A stretch of DNA of 52,351 bases from Clostridia bacterium. Lineage in GTDB: Bacteria; Bacillota; Clostridia; Oscillospirales; CAG-272. Below are positions 10,301 through 18,557 of this stretch, piece after piece. The stretch is taken from NCBI GenBank assembly GCA_017503325.1, contig JAFVTI010000020.1, positions 1 to 52,351 of the forward strand, read 5' to 3'. The notes under the pieces were generated by a model that saw only the letters and a program-made list of their open reading frames with translations, was not told the DNA's origin and searched no databases. Each line of letters opens with the position of its first letter. Within the stretch, counting starts at the first letter, position 1. The translations under genes were made by a program, and so were the position numbers.

Positions 10301-10951
10301 TTACACCAGCTTCTTGAGCGACTGCTTGCTTGCAATGACCACAAGCGTCATGTCCTTGCGCAGCAGCATCTCGGGATCAATATTGATCATCAGCCTGTCC
10401 TCCTTGCGAAGGCCTACGACGTTGATGCCGTATTTGCGGCGCAGGCTGAGCTCAACCAGCGTTTTTCCGTTCCATTCGTCCTTGACCTCCAGCTCGACCA
10501 CCGAGACCTCGTCGGAAAGCTCGGCAATATCCACAAAGCCTGCGCTGACCAAGTTCTTGGCCAGGCGCACGCCCGATTCCAGCTCGGGGAAGGTGACCTG
10601 ATCCGCACCGATTTTGAGCAGCATGCGCTGGTGCAGGGAATTGGCGCACTTGACGATCACGTTTTTCACGCCCGCCTCCTTGCAAAGCATGGTGGCCATG
10701 ACGCTGGCCTCAATGTTGCCCGCAATGGCAATGATCACGGCGTCCATGTCCGCGATGCCAAGCTCCTTGATGGTTCCGGGCTTGGTCACGTCGGCGCATT
10801 TGCAATGGGGAATGGCACGCGCAGCCGAGTTGACCACGTCGGGATCCATATCGATCGCCAACACCTCGGCACCGTTTTGTAAAAGCTCTTTTGCAACAGC
10901 CTTGCCGTATCTGCCAAGGCCGATGACTGCATATGATTTTTTGTTAGCCAT
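10301..10951 (-). CDS. ktrA: Potassium uptake regulatory protein (RCK domains)
   Basis: Cytoplasmic gating ring that binds nucleotides and opens the KtrB potassium channel. The 216-aa protein has an N-terminal Rossmann RCK_N domain with GLGRYGKAVAKEL near residues 11-23, an acidic AIDMD strand end, and a C-terminal RCK_C domain. A GAGAGG ribosome site precedes the ATG. It lies 11 nt after ktrB, so the two are co-transcribed. The assignment to Ktr rather than Trk rests on the single RCK pair and size. Confidence 0.9.
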   Translation of the reverse strand: MANKKSYAVIGLGRYGKAVAKELLQNGAEVLAIDMDPDVVNSAARAIPHCKCADVTKPGTIKELGIADMDAVIIAIAGNIEASVMATMLCKEAGVKNVIVKCANSLHQRMLLKIGADQVTFPELESGVRLAKNLVSAGFVDIAELSDEVSVVELEVKDEWNGKTLVELSLRRKYGINVVGLRKEDRLMINIDPEMLLRKDMTLVVIASKQSLKKLV

Positions 10952-10962
10952 AGTTTACCTCT

Positions 10963-12321
10963 CTATCCAACACTGATATCTTCGGTTGGGTTTTCGATCA
11001 GATTTTGCGAGTTTGTGTCTACCGTAAATGCCACGGCAAGCGAGATGGGGCCTACACGGCCAAGGTACATAGTAGCTACGATGATCAGCTTGCCCAGAGT
11101 GTTCAGCGTAGGCGTCAGCGCGCGGGACAGGCCAACCGTGGCGGTTGCGCTGACCGTTTCGTACAGAATATCGATCGCCGATGCATCGCTGACTAAGGCA
11201 AGTCCCAGCGTAGCCAATGCCATGATGCTAAAGGAGGTCATGCACACGGCCACCGCCTTACCGATCGCCTCGTCCTTGACCGTTCTGCCAAACAGGGAAA
11301 CGCGGTCTCTGCCGCGAACGGCGCTTGCCGCCTTGGCGATCAGTATCGCAAAGGTCACGGTCTTGATACCGCCCGCCGTACCCACGGGAGAGCCGCCCAC
11401 AAACATCAGCAAAAGGGCAAGCAGCGCAGAGGGCGTTGTAAGTGCCTCTTGGGGAATTGTGAAAAATCCGGCCGTTCTGGTGGTGACCGATTGAAACAGC
11501 GCCATTTGCAGCTTATCAAAGACCGAGTGCGCGCCCAGCGTGGCGGGATTGTTCCATTCAAAGGCGAGGAATGCAGCACCGCCTGCCAATAGCAGCGCGG
11601 CCGTGCTTACAAGGACAATTTTGGACTGCAACGTCAGGTACGAGAGCGGACGCTTGCGCTTTCCCACAAGGGAAAAGACGTGCAGCACGTCCCACCATAC
11701 CACAAAGCCAAGGCCGCCCGTCACGATCAGCGTCATGGTGACCGCGTTGACCAAGGGATTGGTGGCGTAAGCACTCAGGCTGACGTCGCCAAACAGGTCA
11801 ATGCCCGCGTTGCAAAAGGCGGAAATGGCGGTAAAGACCGAGAGCCAGATGCCGCGCAGGCCGTATTCGGGAATAAAAACAAGCATGTAGAGCAAAGCAC
11901 CCGTGCCTTCCACGATCAGCGTGCCAAGCACGACGCGGCGCACGAAGGGGCCTAGCCCCGAGAGCGTATTGAGATTAAAGGCGTCGCGCAAAAGCAGGCG
12001 GTCACCAAGACCCATCTTGCGTCGCAGCAAAAGCGAGATCGCACCCATGACGGTGATCAGGCCAAGACCGCCGATCTGGATCAGCAAAAGGATCACAATC
12101 TGCCCGAACACACTCCAGGTCGCGTGCGTGGAAAGTGTGACCAATCCTGTCACACAGGTGGCTGTGGTGGCGGTGAACAGCGCGTCCACAAATGCCACGC
12201 TCTCGCCGCTCTTTGTGCTGATCGGCAACCAGAGCAGCAGCGTGCCCACCGCGATCACGCCAAGAAAGCTGAGCATGATCAGATGCGTGGTGGACAGGGA
12301 AAACCGTTTTTTCGATTTCAT
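10963..12321 (-). CDS. ktrB: Potassium transporter, TrkH/KtrB family
   Basis: Integral membrane potassium-translocating subunit. The 452-aa sequence has the repeated membrane-pore-membrane plan of the family. Selectivity-filter-like glycines occur in TTATCVTGLV (first pore), FCNAGIDLFG (second), TRTAGFFTI (third) and TATVGLSRAL (fourth). An AAAGAGGAC site precedes the ATG and a consensus promoter lies 40-70 nt upstream. ktrA follows directly, giving a standard KtrAB pair. Confidence 0.92.
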   Translation of the reverse strand: MKSKKRFSLSTTHLIMLSFLGVIAVGTLLLWLPISTKSGESVAFVDALFTATTATCVTGLVTLSTHATWSVFGQIVILLLIQIGGLGLITVMGAISLLLRRKMGLGDRLLLRDAFNLNTLSGLGPFVRRVVLGTLIVEGTGALLYMLVFIPEYGLRGIWLSVFTAISAFCNAGIDLFGDVSLSAYATNPLVNAVTMTLIVTGGLGFVVWWDVLHVFSLVGKRKRPLSYLTLQSKIVLVSTAALLLAGGAAFLAFEWNNPATLGAHSVFDKLQMALFQSVTTRTAGFFTIPQEALTTPSALLALLLMFVGGSPVGTAGGIKTVTFAILIAKAASAVRGRDRVSLFGRTVKDEAIGKAVAVCMTSFSIMALATLGLALVSDASAIDILYETVSATATVGLSRALTPTLNTLGKLIIVATMYLGRVGPISLAVAFTVDTNSQNLIENPTEDISVG

Positions 12322-12360
12322 ATATCGTCCTCTTTGATTCGGTTTATGTAATACACGTTT

Positions 12361-12389
12361 ATTTTACCATGAAACAAACAACTTGTCAA
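12361..12389 (-). promoter_or_regulatory. Promoter of ktrBA
   Basis: TTGACA (12389-12384), 17-bp spacer, TAAAAT (12366-12361) on the minus strand, upstream of ktrB. Confidence 0.8.
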
Positions 12390-12392
12390 TAT

Positions 12393-12429
12393 AAAACAAC
12401 GGTCAACGCCAAAGCGTTGACCGTTGTTT
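12393..12429 (-). terminator. Terminator after the small membrane-protein gene
   Basis: Long perfect hairpin with AACAACGGTCAACGC and its complement around a 4-nt loop. It is followed by T-rich sequence on the minus strand and lies 17 nt after the stop at 12446. It is symmetrical enough to work in both directions. Confidence 0.75.
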
Positions 12430-12445
12430 GCCATGTGTAAGAATT

Positions 12446-12925
12446 TTATATCAATCCAAGAGATTGGTAGATCGCGACGATCACGAAGGACAAGATCAGC
12501 GAGAGCACCGCGCTTGACACGATAGAGCCAATGCCGATCAGGATCTTGTGCTTGATGATGGGGCGGGAGAGCAGCAGGTACAGCGTTGCCACGCCCCAGC
12601 CGCCTGCAAAAGCACCGCCGATCGCGCCGCCGATCATGATAAACCAAATCACGGCCGGAATGACCGAAAGCACGATGTCGTACCATTTGGCAGGGGGAGA
12701 TAGCTGAATGGGCTGCGTGCCGATCATGATGCCAAAGCCCTTGAAGTTATTACCGAAAACCTGTACCGAAACAGGTGCTTCGCTGTCGGGCAATTGCAGC
12801 TCAAAGCCGGTCTTGCTCACCTTTTTGAGCTCTTTGCCTCCAATGGCCAGCTTGAATTTGCCGGTCCAGAAGCCCCAGTCAAGTTGAATTTCACCGTAGG
12901 TGGGATGATTTGTTACGTATTTCAT
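12446..12925 (-). CDS. Membrane protein of unknown function
   Basis: I do not recognise a family. The 159-aa protein (start 12925 behind TAAGGAG) has a soluble N-terminal part of about 85 residues. This carries two short segments, GEIQLDWGFWTGKFKL and LPDSEAPVSVQVFG, that look like beta strands. Two or three hydrophobic helices follow: IVLSVIPAVIWFIMIGG, a Gly/Ala-rich stretch, and ILIGIGSIVSSAVLSLILSF. It is the last of four closely spaced genes with the lipoprotein at 12936 and two further membrane proteins. The gap to the lipoprotein stop is 10 nt. Expression is probably from an upstream promoter near 14.2 kb that I could not locate. Confidence 0.75.
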   Translation of the reverse strand: MKYVTNHPTYGEIQLDWGFWTGKFKLAIGGKELKKVSKTGFELQLPDSEAPVSVQVFGNNFKGFGIMIGTQPIQLSPPAKWYDIVLSVIPAVIWFIMIGGAIGGAFAGGWGVATLYLLLSRPIIKHKILIGIGSIVSSAVLSLILSFVIVAIYQSLGLI

Positions 12926-12935
12926 AGTAGTCTCC

Positions 12936-13376
12936 TTATTTATTGTTGTCTGTTCTTGTAAAGTGCAGGATGCAGCTGTCGGGGAAGTAATCGTTGGGGT
13001 CGTAGCTGACGTGAATTTCAAATTCTTTTCTGCCAAACTCACAATCTCCGCTAAAAAGAGTGTCGTAGTCTATGGTGTGCTCATCGACTTTTCTGAATGA
13101 ATCTGCGTCATATACGATCACGTTGGTAGTTCCCACAGCCCACGAAAAATCAAAGGCAATCTCTCCGTCCTCGGTTTTGAAAACGCCGTTTTTGACAAGA
13201 CCGTCCTCACCGACCTCAAAAGACAGATCGTATTGCTCGCACACCCATTTGGTGCCGGGCTGATCGATAGGGCGACGCCCCTGGTACCAATCGGGGTCAC
13301 AGGCGCAAAACATGGAGATGCACAATAGCATCGCGACGGAAATGATTAAAATTCGCATGAATCTGTTGGTGTGCAT
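12936..13376 (-). CDS. Putative lipoprotein
   Basis: 146 aa from the ATG at 13376, behind an AAAAGGAGG site. A positively charged start (MHTNRFMRI) and a hydrophobic stretch are followed by SMFCACDPDW. The second Cys is a plausible lipid-modified residue. The mature part contains GTKWVCEQYDLSFEVGEDG and is rich in Asp/Glu and aromatic residues, typical of small extracytoplasmic beta-rich domains in Clostridia. Function unknown. It is in a cluster with other small envelope proteins and its stop lies just upstream of the next gene's ribosome site. Confidence 0.75.
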   Translation of the reverse strand: MHTNRFMRILIISVAMLLCISMFCACDPDWYQGRRPIDQPGTKWVCEQYDLSFEVGEDGLVKNGVFKTEDGEIAFDFSWAVGTTNVIVYDADSFRKVDEHTIDYDTLFSGDCEFGRKEFEIHVSYDPNDYFPDSCILHFTRTDNNK

Positions 13377-13404
13377 AGTCGGCCTCCTTTTCAAAAAATC
13401 TGGG

Positions 13405-13695
13405 TCAGACGAGACGTGCAATCACGAAGGTCAAAAAAAGATACACAAGTGAGATACCAAAGCCGCACAGAATGCTGAGCCATTTGCGTTCGGTTTGCAA
13501 GAATCTCTCGGATTTGAAAACGAAATTCTGAAATCCGATTGCAGAAAATATGAGGACAAGCATGTTGACGATGATGTTGACGGCTATCCATGGCGGAAGA
13601 TCGGAAATAGCATTCCCGTCCTCGGAAAGAAAGGCAAGCAATCCAATACCGTAATGTATCAGTGCGTACTTGATAAATACTGTGATAAACTCCAT
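13405..13695 (-). CDS. Small membrane protein of unknown function
   Basis: 96 aa with three predicted hydrophobic helices: FIKYALIHYGIGLLAF, IAVNIIVNMLVLIFSAIGF and WLSILCGFGISLVYLFLTFVI. The second and third are separated by a basic loop. No family is recognised. It lies between the lipoprotein gene and the YcxB-like gene in the same direction and is preceded by a GGGAGG ribosome site. Probably a member of the same envelope cluster. Confidence 0.65.
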   Translation of the reverse strand: MEFITVFIKYALIHYGIGLLAFLSEDGNAISDLPPWIAVNIIVNMLVLIFSAIGFQNFVFKSERFLQTERKWLSILCGFGISLVYLFLTFVIARLV

Positions 13696-13722
13696 AGATC
13701 CCTCCCGCGCAGCACGTTCTGT

Positions 13723-14241
13723 TTATTTTGCCGCACTGCTTGATTTGTTGATCTTGCTGCAGACGAAATCGTACAGCTCGCCGATGCCGTTTGGATCGTA
13801 CAGCACGTAGAATTGGTTTTGCTTGGTGAGCAGATAGAACGAATTGTCATCCATTTTTTCTGCCTTTGCGAAAAATTCGTAGGAATGGCATGCGCCCCCG
13901 GTGGTATATTTGCTTGTTTGCTTGGCTCTCAAGCAATCCTGATCAAACTGAAATTCGATCACGGTGTCCGGATTGCCCGCCATCTCCTTACTGACTGCTT
14001 TGGAAAGGCCGGATTTTCTGTTTTGTATCGCAATGAGGAAAAAAAGCAAAGCGAAAGCAAAGAAAAACATTCCTACCGGCATCGTGTGTGCATGCTCGAA
14101 TACCAGATCACAAATGATGCCGTAAAGGCTGAAACACCCTGTGAAAATAAACATGAACCAAGCCATTCTTCTGCTTTTCTTGGTGTAATTTCTTTTCATT
14201 TTCAGAATCAAATCGTGCGTATATACGGTCGTGTTGGTCAT
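13723..14241 (-). CDS. YcxB-like membrane protein
   Basis: 172 aa from the ATG at 14241 (AAAGGAG site). Two transmembrane helices lie at about residues 26-43 and 53-70. A soluble C-terminal domain resembles the YcxB-like fold: a beta-rich stretch with VIEFQFDQDCLRAK, a tyrosine-containing YEFFAKAEKMDD segment, and a short QNQFYVLYD strand. Function is unknown for the family. It is the first gene of the four-gene cluster, and the end of a MITE-like element lies only 35 nt upstream. That element may have displaced or replaced the original promoter. Confidence 0.65.
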   Translation of the reverse strand: MTNTTVYTHDLILKMKRNYTKKSRRMAWFMFIFTGCFSLYGIICDLVFEHAHTMPVGMFFFAFALLFFLIAIQNRKSGLSKAVSKEMAGNPDTVIEFQFDQDCLRAKQTSKYTTGGACHSYEFFAKAEKMDDNSFYLLTKQNQFYVLYDPNGIGELYDFVCSKINKSSSAAK

Positions 14242-14275
14242 GTGGAACTCCTTTCCCAATGTTTTCTCATCTATA

Positions 14276-14548
14276 GCCGAAGAGAGCCGAACTCACACGG
14301 TTTTGAGCGGCAAATATCTGCACCTGCGGCAGAGAAAATGCTTGCAATATCTTATATTGCTTCGCATTTTCTCTTTGCATCTGCGAAATATTTGCTCGCG
14401 CAAAACTGCGCAGCACCCTCCGGCGTTGAATTTTTTGATGGATTTTGTCAAAGCGAGTCGAAGCAAGATACGCATCTTGCGAGACGAGATTTGGCATAAG
14501 ACGCAAAAAATTCTCGCCGCAGGGCGTATGAGTTCGGCTCTCTTCGGC
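14276..14548 (-). mobile_element. MITE-like element, 273 bp, TA-flanked
   Basis: Terminal inverted repeats begin GCCGAAGAGAGCCGAACTCA and match at the other end for at least 20 bp. TA occurs on both sides (14274-14275 and 14549-14550). The interior contains CGCCGGAGGGTGC (minus strand) and TTCTCGCCGCAGGGCG. It has no transposase gene; the short reading frames inside (EESRTHT type) look spurious. It is homologous to the element at 16860-17135 in opposite orientation. TA duplication and small size fit a Tc1/mariner/IS630-type MITE, but no autonomous partner is in the window. Confidence 0.8.
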
Positions 14549-14630
14549 TATACAGTCGCAGAATCTTGCAAAAAGTTTATGTTTTTTCAAAAAATGTTGT
14601 AAACAAAATGTGAACTCGGGATTGTATGCA

Positions 14631-14662
14631 AAAAGCGACCTGTCACATGGCAGGTCGCTTTA
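14631..14662 (-). terminator. Terminator of xpt
   Basis: AAAGCGACCTG and CAGGTCGCTTT form an 11-bp stem, with TTTTT following on the minus strand, 4 nt beyond the xpt stop. Confidence 0.85.
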
Positions 14663-14666
14663 CATG

Positions 14667-15251
14667 TCAGTTCTGCTCTCTGAAGACGATGGTGCCGTTC
14701 TCGGCATTCATTTCCTCCACGATGGCAGCAGAATACAGGTCATAGCCAAGGTTGCGAATGACGCGGCCACCGTGCTGGAAGCCCTTTTCAATCGCAATCC
14801 CGATACCTTCCACGCTGGCGCAAGCCGACTCGGTGATCGAGATCAGACCCTGCAGCGCGCAGCCGTTGGCAAGGAAGTCGTCAATGATCAGCACGCGGTC
14901 GCCCGGGCGCAAGAACTTCTTGGATACGATGACGTTATTCTTGTTTTTGTGGGTAAAGCTCTCCACCTCGGCAACGTACATGTCGCCGTCAATATTGATG
15001 CTCTTGGATTTCTTGGCAAACACCACGGGCACGCCGAAATATCTTGCCGCAGAGCAGGCAATGGCAATGCCGGAGGCTTCAATGGTCAGGATCTTGGTGA
15101 TTCCTTTATCCTTGAAACGCTCGTAAAAGGCTTGTCCGAGCTGATCGAGCAGAGCAACGTCCATCTGGTGATTGAGAAAGCTGTCAACCTTGAGCACGTT
15201 GCCTTCCTTGACGATGCCGTCCTTTGTAATGCGTTCTTCCAAAAAATTCAT
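14667..15251 (-). CDS. xpt: Xanthine phosphoribosyltransferase
   Basis: Purine salvage enzyme converting xanthine and PRPP to XMP. The protein is 194 aa from the ATG at 15251 behind CGGAGG, the normal length. The PRPP loop [11 protein letters not shown] is present, as are the N-terminal MNFLEERI and the FLNHQMD segment characteristic of Xpt. It is a single-gene unit with its own consensus promoter and terminator. The leader is only about 30 nt, so the purine riboswitch often found upstream of xpt in Bacillota is not present. Confidence 0.93.
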   Translation of the reverse strand: MNFLEERITKDGIVKEGNVLKVDSFLNHQMDVALLDQLGQAFYERFKDKGITKILTIEASGIAIACSAARYFGVPVVFAKKSKSINIDGDMYVAEVESFTHKNKNNVIVSKKFLRPGDRVLIIDDFLANGCALQGLISITESACASVEGIGIAIEKGFQHGGRVIRNLGYDLYSAAIVEEMNAENGTIVFREQN

Positions 15252-15283
15252 GATGTGCCTCCGAGTGTGGTTGTAATACACCC

Positions 15284-15312
15284 ATTATAGTACAAAATTC
15301 GCACTTTGTCAA
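15284..15312 (-). promoter_or_regulatory. Promoter of xpt
   Basis: Perfect TTGACA (15312-15307), 17-bp spacer, TATAAT (15289-15284) on the minus strand. The leader to the ATG is about 25-30 nt. Confidence 0.9.
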
Positions 15313-15381
15313 CAGCAACAGGAAGTTTGTGCTGTGAGTGTTCAATTGATCATCGCACCTGCAATGGTTTTCATGCAAGCC

Positions 15382-16518
15382 TTACGGCGCGCCGGCAGTC
15401 CAGGATGCGGGATCGACCGTCCATTCCTTGTTGCCGGAATTGCCGCCGCCATCCAGATATGCAACGATTGCCTTACCCACGTATACACCGTCCGCATTCC
15501 AATCGCTTGCAGCAGAGGAGCGTCTGATCACGCAGAAATACGTCAAAGCATGCTGCCCCTCATACTGAGATACCGCATCTTTGGCTTGATACATGTACAG
15601 ATACATCGTATTGGGATCCTGTCGATCCGGCGTGAACACAAAGTGCATATTTTCGGAAAGGTCTTGGTTTGCTGCCGTGGTAACGTTTGCCATGTTACCG
15701 CCTTGGATCGAGGGCGTGAGGCAATGCAGCAGGTAAGGAGGATCATTTTTTACCTTTTGTACTGCATTGAAAATGACTTCCTTTTTGTCATTGGGGTCAT
15801 TGAGGCAACGGTCACTTTCTGAGAGCAGCATTCCCAAAAGTCCGTAGAAATTATTCTCGGGGTCCGGCTCATAAGGATCGGAGCCGCCGGGCTGGGTCTC
15901 CTCGGGTTGAGTATCCTCGGGCTGAGTATCCTCAGGCTGCGTATCCTCGGGCTGAGTATCCTCAGGCTGCGTATCCTCAGGTTGAGTCTCTTCAGGCTGT
16001 GTATCCTCGGGTTGATCGGGATTGCCCGGCAAGACCTCGGAGCCTGTTTTCTCAATGAACTTAAAGAAGGTCAGCAAATGATCTGTCGACACGCTGCTAT
16101 CCGCCTGGATGGTGACGCGGAAGGTATGCTCCGCGCCCGGCGCGACCTCCTGCAAATAACGCAGGTTCTCCAGCGTATATGAGATGCCCTCACCGCCGTA
16201 AATGCCGTCAAAGCCGGTTTCCCGGCCTTCCACTATGCGTTCGAAAACGTATGTCTTGCTGCTTTGATTTTTTACCGTGATTTGAAAGGTGGGCTGCGAT
16301 GCGCCGTGCACGCTTGCGGACATAATCGTGGAATAGTACTTATTCACGGTTACTGTCCCAAGCGCGGCGGGTGTAATATCGGTAATGTAGATGTCGTATT
16401 GTTGGCCTTCCACACTTGCAGAGCCGCTGATACTCAGCGAATCTGAAAGCTGGGCATAACCGATAGCTAAAAATGAAAATGTCAGTACCAAGCACAATAC
16501 AAGAATCCATTTTTTCAT
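15382..16518 (-). CDS. Secreted repeat protein with SipW-type leader
   Basis: 378 aa from the ATG at 16518 (GAGGGGG site). The leader (KKWILVLCLVLTFSFLAIGYAQL) is followed by DSLSISGSASVEG. That start is typical of clostridial proteins with SipW-dependent (TasA/camelysin-like) signal peptides. An N-terminal beta domain of about 130 residues comes next. A linker of TQPED/TQPEE pentapeptides follows, then a C-terminal domain of about 150 residues rich in aromatic residues with CLTP and YLYMYQA segments. I do not recognise the C-terminal domain. It is probably exported and possibly matrix-associated; no sortase signal is present. Monocistronic with its own promoter. Confidence 0.7.
   Translation of the reverse strand: MKKWILVLCLVLTFSFLAIGYAQLSDSLSISGSASVEGQQYDIYITDITPAALGTVTVNKYYSTIMSASVHGASQPTFQITVKNQSSKTYVFERIVEGRETGFDGIYGGEGISYTLENLRYLQEVAPGAEHTFRVTIQADSSVSTDHLLTFFKFIEKTGSEVLPGNPDQPEDTQPEETQPEDTQPEDTQPEDTQPEDTQPEDTQPEETQPGGSDPYEPDPENNFYGLLGMLLSESDRCLNDPNDKKEVIFNAVQKVKNDPPYLLHCLTPSIQGGNMANVTTAANQDLSENMHFVFTPDRQDPNTMYLYMYQAKDAVSQYEGQHALTYFCVIRRSSAASDWNADGVYVGKAIVAYLDGGGNSGNKEWTVDPASWTAGAP
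15893..16018 (-). repeat. 15-bp tandem repeats encoding TQPE(D/E)
   Basis: Eight near-identical pentapeptide units (one DQPED, then TQPEE, five TQPED and one TQPEE) arranged head to tail in the linker of the secreted protein. Base differences between units are few, so the number of units may vary by slippage. Confidence 0.9.
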
Positions 16519-16599
16519 AGCGGTTTTCCCCCTCTGAAAAATCGTGTATGTGCAGTCAATTATCTGTACCGGCAACTGACTGATTGCTATAATATTTTC

Positions 16600-16629
16600 A
16601 TTGTATCACATATATCGATCGGTCGTCAA
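16600..16629 (-). promoter_or_regulatory. Promoter of the secreted repeat protein gene
   Basis: TTGACG (16629-16624), 18-bp spacer, TACAAT (16605-16600) on the minus strand, about 80 nt upstream of the ATG. Confidence 0.7.
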
Positions 16630-16732
16630 CTCTGATAGCAAATGTTTTATAAAAATGTATCCGGCTGCGTTATCCCGGCAGCATGTCTGTCACCGGCATG
16701 ACGCAAAAGCCGTCCGCACGTCCATAAATGCT

Positions 16733-17439
16733 TTATTTGTAATTTTGCTTGATGTACTCGCGCAAAGCATTGCAGCGTCTGACACCGTAAAAGCCAAACA
16801 CGGTGTTTTTGATGACCAGATTGCAATAATCGCGCTTGATATCCTGCTTGGATTGCTTAGCCGAACGGGAATCAAACCGAATTGCCCGACGACGATGCAT
16901 TTTCGCATCTTTAGGCGTGCTTTTGCTTGCAAGATTTGTATCTTGCTGCGCAAAATCACACCAAAATCTATCAAAAATGCATTCGCCGGCGGGTGCGCGC
17001 AGTTTTGACGCAGCAGATTTTTTCGATCCCGAAAGCTTTTCCCGCAGGGCATATAGGCAATATGTCCAAGGGAAAAGATGAAAGGATCGGACAAATCTGC
17101 CCGTCAAAACCAATTTGGTTCGACTCCCGTTCGGCTAATGATGATGTCGGATGCGGGAATCTCCCATACCGAATAGGTCTGACCGTTTGCGTTGTTGGTC
17201 AACGTCAGCACGTCGTTTTCAAAGTGCAGGTTCCAATCGGATTTGCCCTTGCCGCTCAGATAACCGACAAGGCATACCACGATCACGATGGATTCGAAAA
17301 ACACGAAGGTCTGCCATGCGATCAAAAAGCCAAGACAGGCAAGCAGGGATAAAAAGATGCCGACAAAGAGCAGGGGCTTGAAGAATTGGAATTGTGCATA
17401 TCTGACGTCGGTATCAGTGGTAAAAGAGTTGTGATTCAT
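16733..17439 (-). pseudogene. PH/YcxB-like membrane protein gene split by a MITE-like element
   Basis: The 5' part (17439-17104) reads MNHNSFTTD, two transmembrane helices and a beta-rich start (WNLHFENDVLTL), and then runs into the element. There it ends with element-encoded residues SRTGVEPNWF and a stop. The missing C-terminal 41 codons lie on the other side (16858-16733) and include RDYCNLVIKNTVFGFYG. Removing the element and one TA copy joins ATT to AAG in frame and restores a 142-aa protein. The restored C-terminus resembles bacterial PH-like domains. It is thus either a recent pseudogene or produces a truncated 111-aa protein. Confidence 0.85.
16860..17135 (+). mobile_element. MITE-like element, 276 bp, inserted in a coding sequence
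   Basis: Ends GCCGAACGGGA(A/G)TC(A/G)AACC, inverted at the two termini, flanked by TA (16858-16859 and 17136-17137). The interior shares CAAGAT, GTATCTTGCT, a TCAAAAAT stretch, CGCCGG-GGGTGC and GCGCAGTTTTG with the element at 14276-14548. The outermost repeats differ between the two copies yet match within each copy. No transposase gene. Confidence 0.85.
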
Positions 17440-17529
17440 CGGATGCACCTCGCTTTTATTTGTTTCTACACTTATTTAGTCGCATTTTTTGGCAAAAAGT
17501 TTACGTATTTTTGAAAAAAGTTGAAAAAA

Positions 17530-18294
17530 TTATCCCAACAGCATGTCTGTTATCAGCATGACGCAAAATCCAACCAGCAAAGCGTAGGTCGCGCCACGCT
17601 GATGCCCGTGCGCGTGGGTCTCGGGGATCATCTCGTCGCTGATGACATACAGCATGGTGCCGCCCGCAAAGGCGAGTGCGAAGGGAAGAATGGCGGATGC
17701 GATGCTGACCGCGAAGTAGCCAAGCAGTGTGCCGACCACCTCCACAAGACCGGTCATCATAGCCAGTGCAAAGGTTCTGCCCGGCTTGACGCCTGCAGCC
17801 AGCATAGGCCCGATGATGACCATGCCCTCGGGGATGTTCTGCAGCGCAATGCCGCCCGCAATGATCAGGGCCTGCGAGGTATCGCCCGCACCAAAGCCCA
17901 CGCCCGCGGCAATGCCCTCGGGCAGATTGTGGATAGCGATGGCCGTGACGAACAAGAGCACGCGCGAAAGGTTGGCGTTTTTGTGGGATTCATCCTCCAC
18001 GCCCGCCAGCTTGTGCAGATGCGGCACTAACTTGTCGATCAGATTCAGGCACAAAGCGCCCGCAAAGATGCCCGCCACCGTGACAAGCAGTCCCCATGCG
18101 CCCATGTCCTCCATGCCGTATTCGGCAGAGGGCAGGATGAGGCCAAGCACAGCCGCCGCCAGCATGACGCCCGCGGCAAAGGCCAGCACGATGTCCGAGA
18201 AGGTATGCGATATTTTTTTGAATACAAAGCCGATCACGGCGCCAATGACGGTTGCACCGCCAACGCCTAAGGCTGTAAGTAATACAAGCTCCAT
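17530..18294 (-). CDS. ZIP-family metal transporter
   Basis: Inner-membrane importer of divalent metal, most likely zinc or iron. The 254-aa protein has about eight hydrophobic helices. The paired metal-site motifs are HNLPEG (122-127, helix IV) and QNIPEG (152-157, helix V), and a short His-containing cytoplasmic loop (PHLHKLAGVEDESHK) is present, as in the ZupT/GufA group. The start at 18294 follows CCGGAG. It lies about 80 nt downstream of the rubredoxin gene in the same direction, so it may be read through from the oxygen-defence operon. Metal specificity cannot be told from sequence. Confidence 0.9.
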   Translation of the reverse strand: MELVLLTALGVGGATVIGAVIGFVFKKISHTFSDIVLAFAAGVMLAAAVLGLILPSAEYGMEDMGAWGLLVTVAGIFAGALCLNLIDKLVPHLHKLAGVEDESHKNANLSRVLLFVTAIAIHNLPEGIAAGVGFGAGDTSQALIIAGGIALQNIPEGMVIIGPMLAAGVKPGRTFALAMMTGLVEVVGTLLGYFAVSIASAILPFALAFAGGTMLYVISDEMIPETHAHGHQRGATYALLVGFCVMLITDMLLG

Positions 18295-18376
18295 AAAAAA
18301 CTCCGGATGTAAAGTGATATGGCTGAGCAAGCAGCGCAGGGGCCGAACGTAGAGCCGGCCCCTTTTTTAGTTTATG

Positions 18377-18535
18377 TTATGCTTTTTCGAAGAGTTCCTT
18401 GCCAACCCCGCACATAGGGCAGTCAAAGTCCTCGGGCAGATCCTCGAACTTGGTGCCGGGGGCGATCCCGCGCTCGGGAATGCCGACCTGCTCGTCATAC
18501 TCAAAGCCGCATGCGCCGCAAACGTATTTTGCCAT
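18377..18535 (-). CDS. Rubredoxin
   Basis: A 52-aa one-iron electron carrier. The four iron ligands are Cys6, Cys9, Cys39 and Cys42, in CGACG and CPMCG. The [15 protein letters not shown] segment is standard for rubredoxins. The start at 18535 is preceded by AAGGAG. It is the last gene of the flavodiiron-desulfoferrodoxin-ferritin series, 22 nt after ferritin. It can serve as the electron donor to desulfoferrodoxin and to the flavodiiron protein. Confidence 0.95.
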   Translation of the reverse strand: MAKYVCGACGFEYDEQVGIPERGIAPGTKFEDLPEDFDCPMCGVGKELFEKA

Positions 18536-18557
18536 AAAAATTCTCCTTGCTTGTGAA

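Noticed and set aside
14267..14590. 107-aa reading frame with EESRTHTPCGENF
   Set aside because: Lies inside the MITE-like element; frame is not kept in the homologous element at 16860-17135.
15252..15312. Purine riboswitch upstream of xpt
   Set aside because: The leader from the consensus promoter to the ATG is only about 30 nt, too short for a purine aptamer.
15893..16018. CRISPR-like tandem repeat
   Set aside because: Units are 15 bp, contiguous without spacers, and in frame in a coding sequence.
18340..18370. Terminator of the rubredoxin transcript
   Set aside because: The GGGGCCG/CGGCCCC hairpin has its T-run on the plus strand only, so it does not fit minus-strand termination; read-through to the ZIP gene remains possible.
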